The position numbers were made by a program, and so were the translations under genes. A DNA stretch of 26,665 nt from Planctomycetota bacterium (GTDB lineage Bacteria; Planctomycetota; PUPC01; JACPCR01): the NCBI GenBank assembly GCA_030740295.1, contig JASLXP010000178.1, forward strand, positions 1 to 26,665, read 5' to 3'. Below the pieces are notes generated by a model that searched no databases, was not told the DNA's origin, and worked only from the letters and a program-made list of their open reading frames with translations. Positions 26,293 through 26,665 of the stretch are shown here, piece by piece (position 1 is the first letter of the stretch; each line of letters starts with the position of its first letter).

Positions 26293-26431
26293 TGAATGAA
26301 GAATGACGATTGTTGAATTCTGATTTCTGAAGTTCAAGCACTGGATGCCCAGCCAATCTGCTGACCGAGCTCTCGAGCTCAGCATTTCTGCTTTCAAAAA
26401 TCAACAATCATCAATCGTCATTCTCCATTCA
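26293..26431. repeat. 139-bp repeat, copy 1
   Basis: This copy matches 26527-26665 with three mismatches in 139 bases. Its ends form imperfect inverted repeats: TGAATGAAGAATGACGATTG at the left matches the reverse complement of the right end at 19 of 20 positions. A central GAGCTCTCGAGCTC lies at the core. The element has no transposase; it resembles a MITE or other small dispersed element. It lies upstream of dprA, with a 95-base spacer before copy 2. Confidence 0.85.
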
Positions 26432-26526
26432 ATTCCATCCAACAGAAAAGTCTCGGCCGCTTCGAGACAAGGCAATGGTCTTCCTTTCATCAGCGTTTTG
26501 AAAGCCGCGGCTCGCGCTTTCCCAAT

Positions 26527-26665
26527 TGAATGAAGAGTGACGATTGTTGAATTCTGATTTCTGAAGTTCAAGCACTGGATGCCCAGCCAATCTGCTGACC
26601 GAGCTCTCGAGCTCAGCATTTCTGCTTTCAAAAATCAACAATCATCAATCGCCATTCTTCATTCA
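26527..26665. repeat. 139-bp repeat, copy 2, ending at the window edge
   Basis: A near-identical copy 234 bases downstream of copy 1, with the same inverted ends. It ends exactly at the last base of the window, so the array may continue or the assembly may stop in a repeat. The 95-base spacer between copies (26432-26526) shows no gene; it contains a small TCTCG/CGAGA inverted repeat. Confidence 0.85.

Noticed and set aside
26207..26641. Minus-strand open frames within the 139-bp repeats
   Set aside because: They repeat the same peptide because of the duplicated element and have no ribosome binding site.

Overview
The window looks like a chromosomal segment of a PVC-group bacterium, most likely a planctomycete or a close relative such as Lentisphaerota or Kiritimatiellota. 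The evidence is gene content: a large exported PQQ-propeller protein, an HzsA-related protein with CXXCH haem motifs, a sulfatase, a ThuA-like exported protein, a DUF1570-like metallopeptidase, PEGA/TPR and concanavalin-like proteins, two MuiA-type DUF4139 proteins, and repeat-rich intergenic DNA. No rRNA, tRNA, integrase or transposase was seen, so the phylum is inferred only from protein families.

Layout. Positions 1-615 hold the 3' end of an unrecognised gene. Positions 616-1580 are two tandem-repeat arrays in opposite orientation around a small hairpin, ending in a 7-bp microsatellite. Five large exported proteins follow on the plus strand (1726-15025): a PQQ propeller with a SAM-binding-like domain and an inserted LamG domain, two tandem MuiA-family proteins, a LamG/HzsA-like protein with three CXXCH motifs, and a BTRD1-repeat/TPR/metallopeptidase fusion. 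A sulfatase lies on the minus strand (15232-16707), divergent from a small secreted coiled-coil protein with a Lys/Gly tail (16949-17377). A strong hairpin separates that gene from a convergent AAA ATPase gene (17472-18578, minus), whose upstream region carries 15-bp-spaced TTACGCA repeats. Next come three plus-strand exported proteins: ThuA-like, a multi-module concanavalin-like protein, and a PEGA/TPR protein that overlaps its predecessor by ATGA. DprA (minus, 25149-26243) and two 139-bp repeat copies close the window, the second ending exactly at the last base.

How the genes fit together. Nearly every protein has a signal peptide, and several carry carbohydrate-binding-type folds or Lys/Arg-rich tracts. 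The inferred theme is an exported, surface-polymer-directed and redox-associated set, with sulfatase and ThuA-like functions nearby. No complete named pathway is present. DprA and the ATPase are the only clearly cytoplasmic proteins, apart from the sulfatase, which lacks a visible signal peptide. The most unusual material is the exported methyltransferase-like/PQQ/LamG chimera, the BTRD1-metallopeptidase fusion, the iteron-like upstream region of the ATPase, a promoter-like motif shared by two loci, and a family of degenerate 7-bp repeats recurring in several gene-free stretches.
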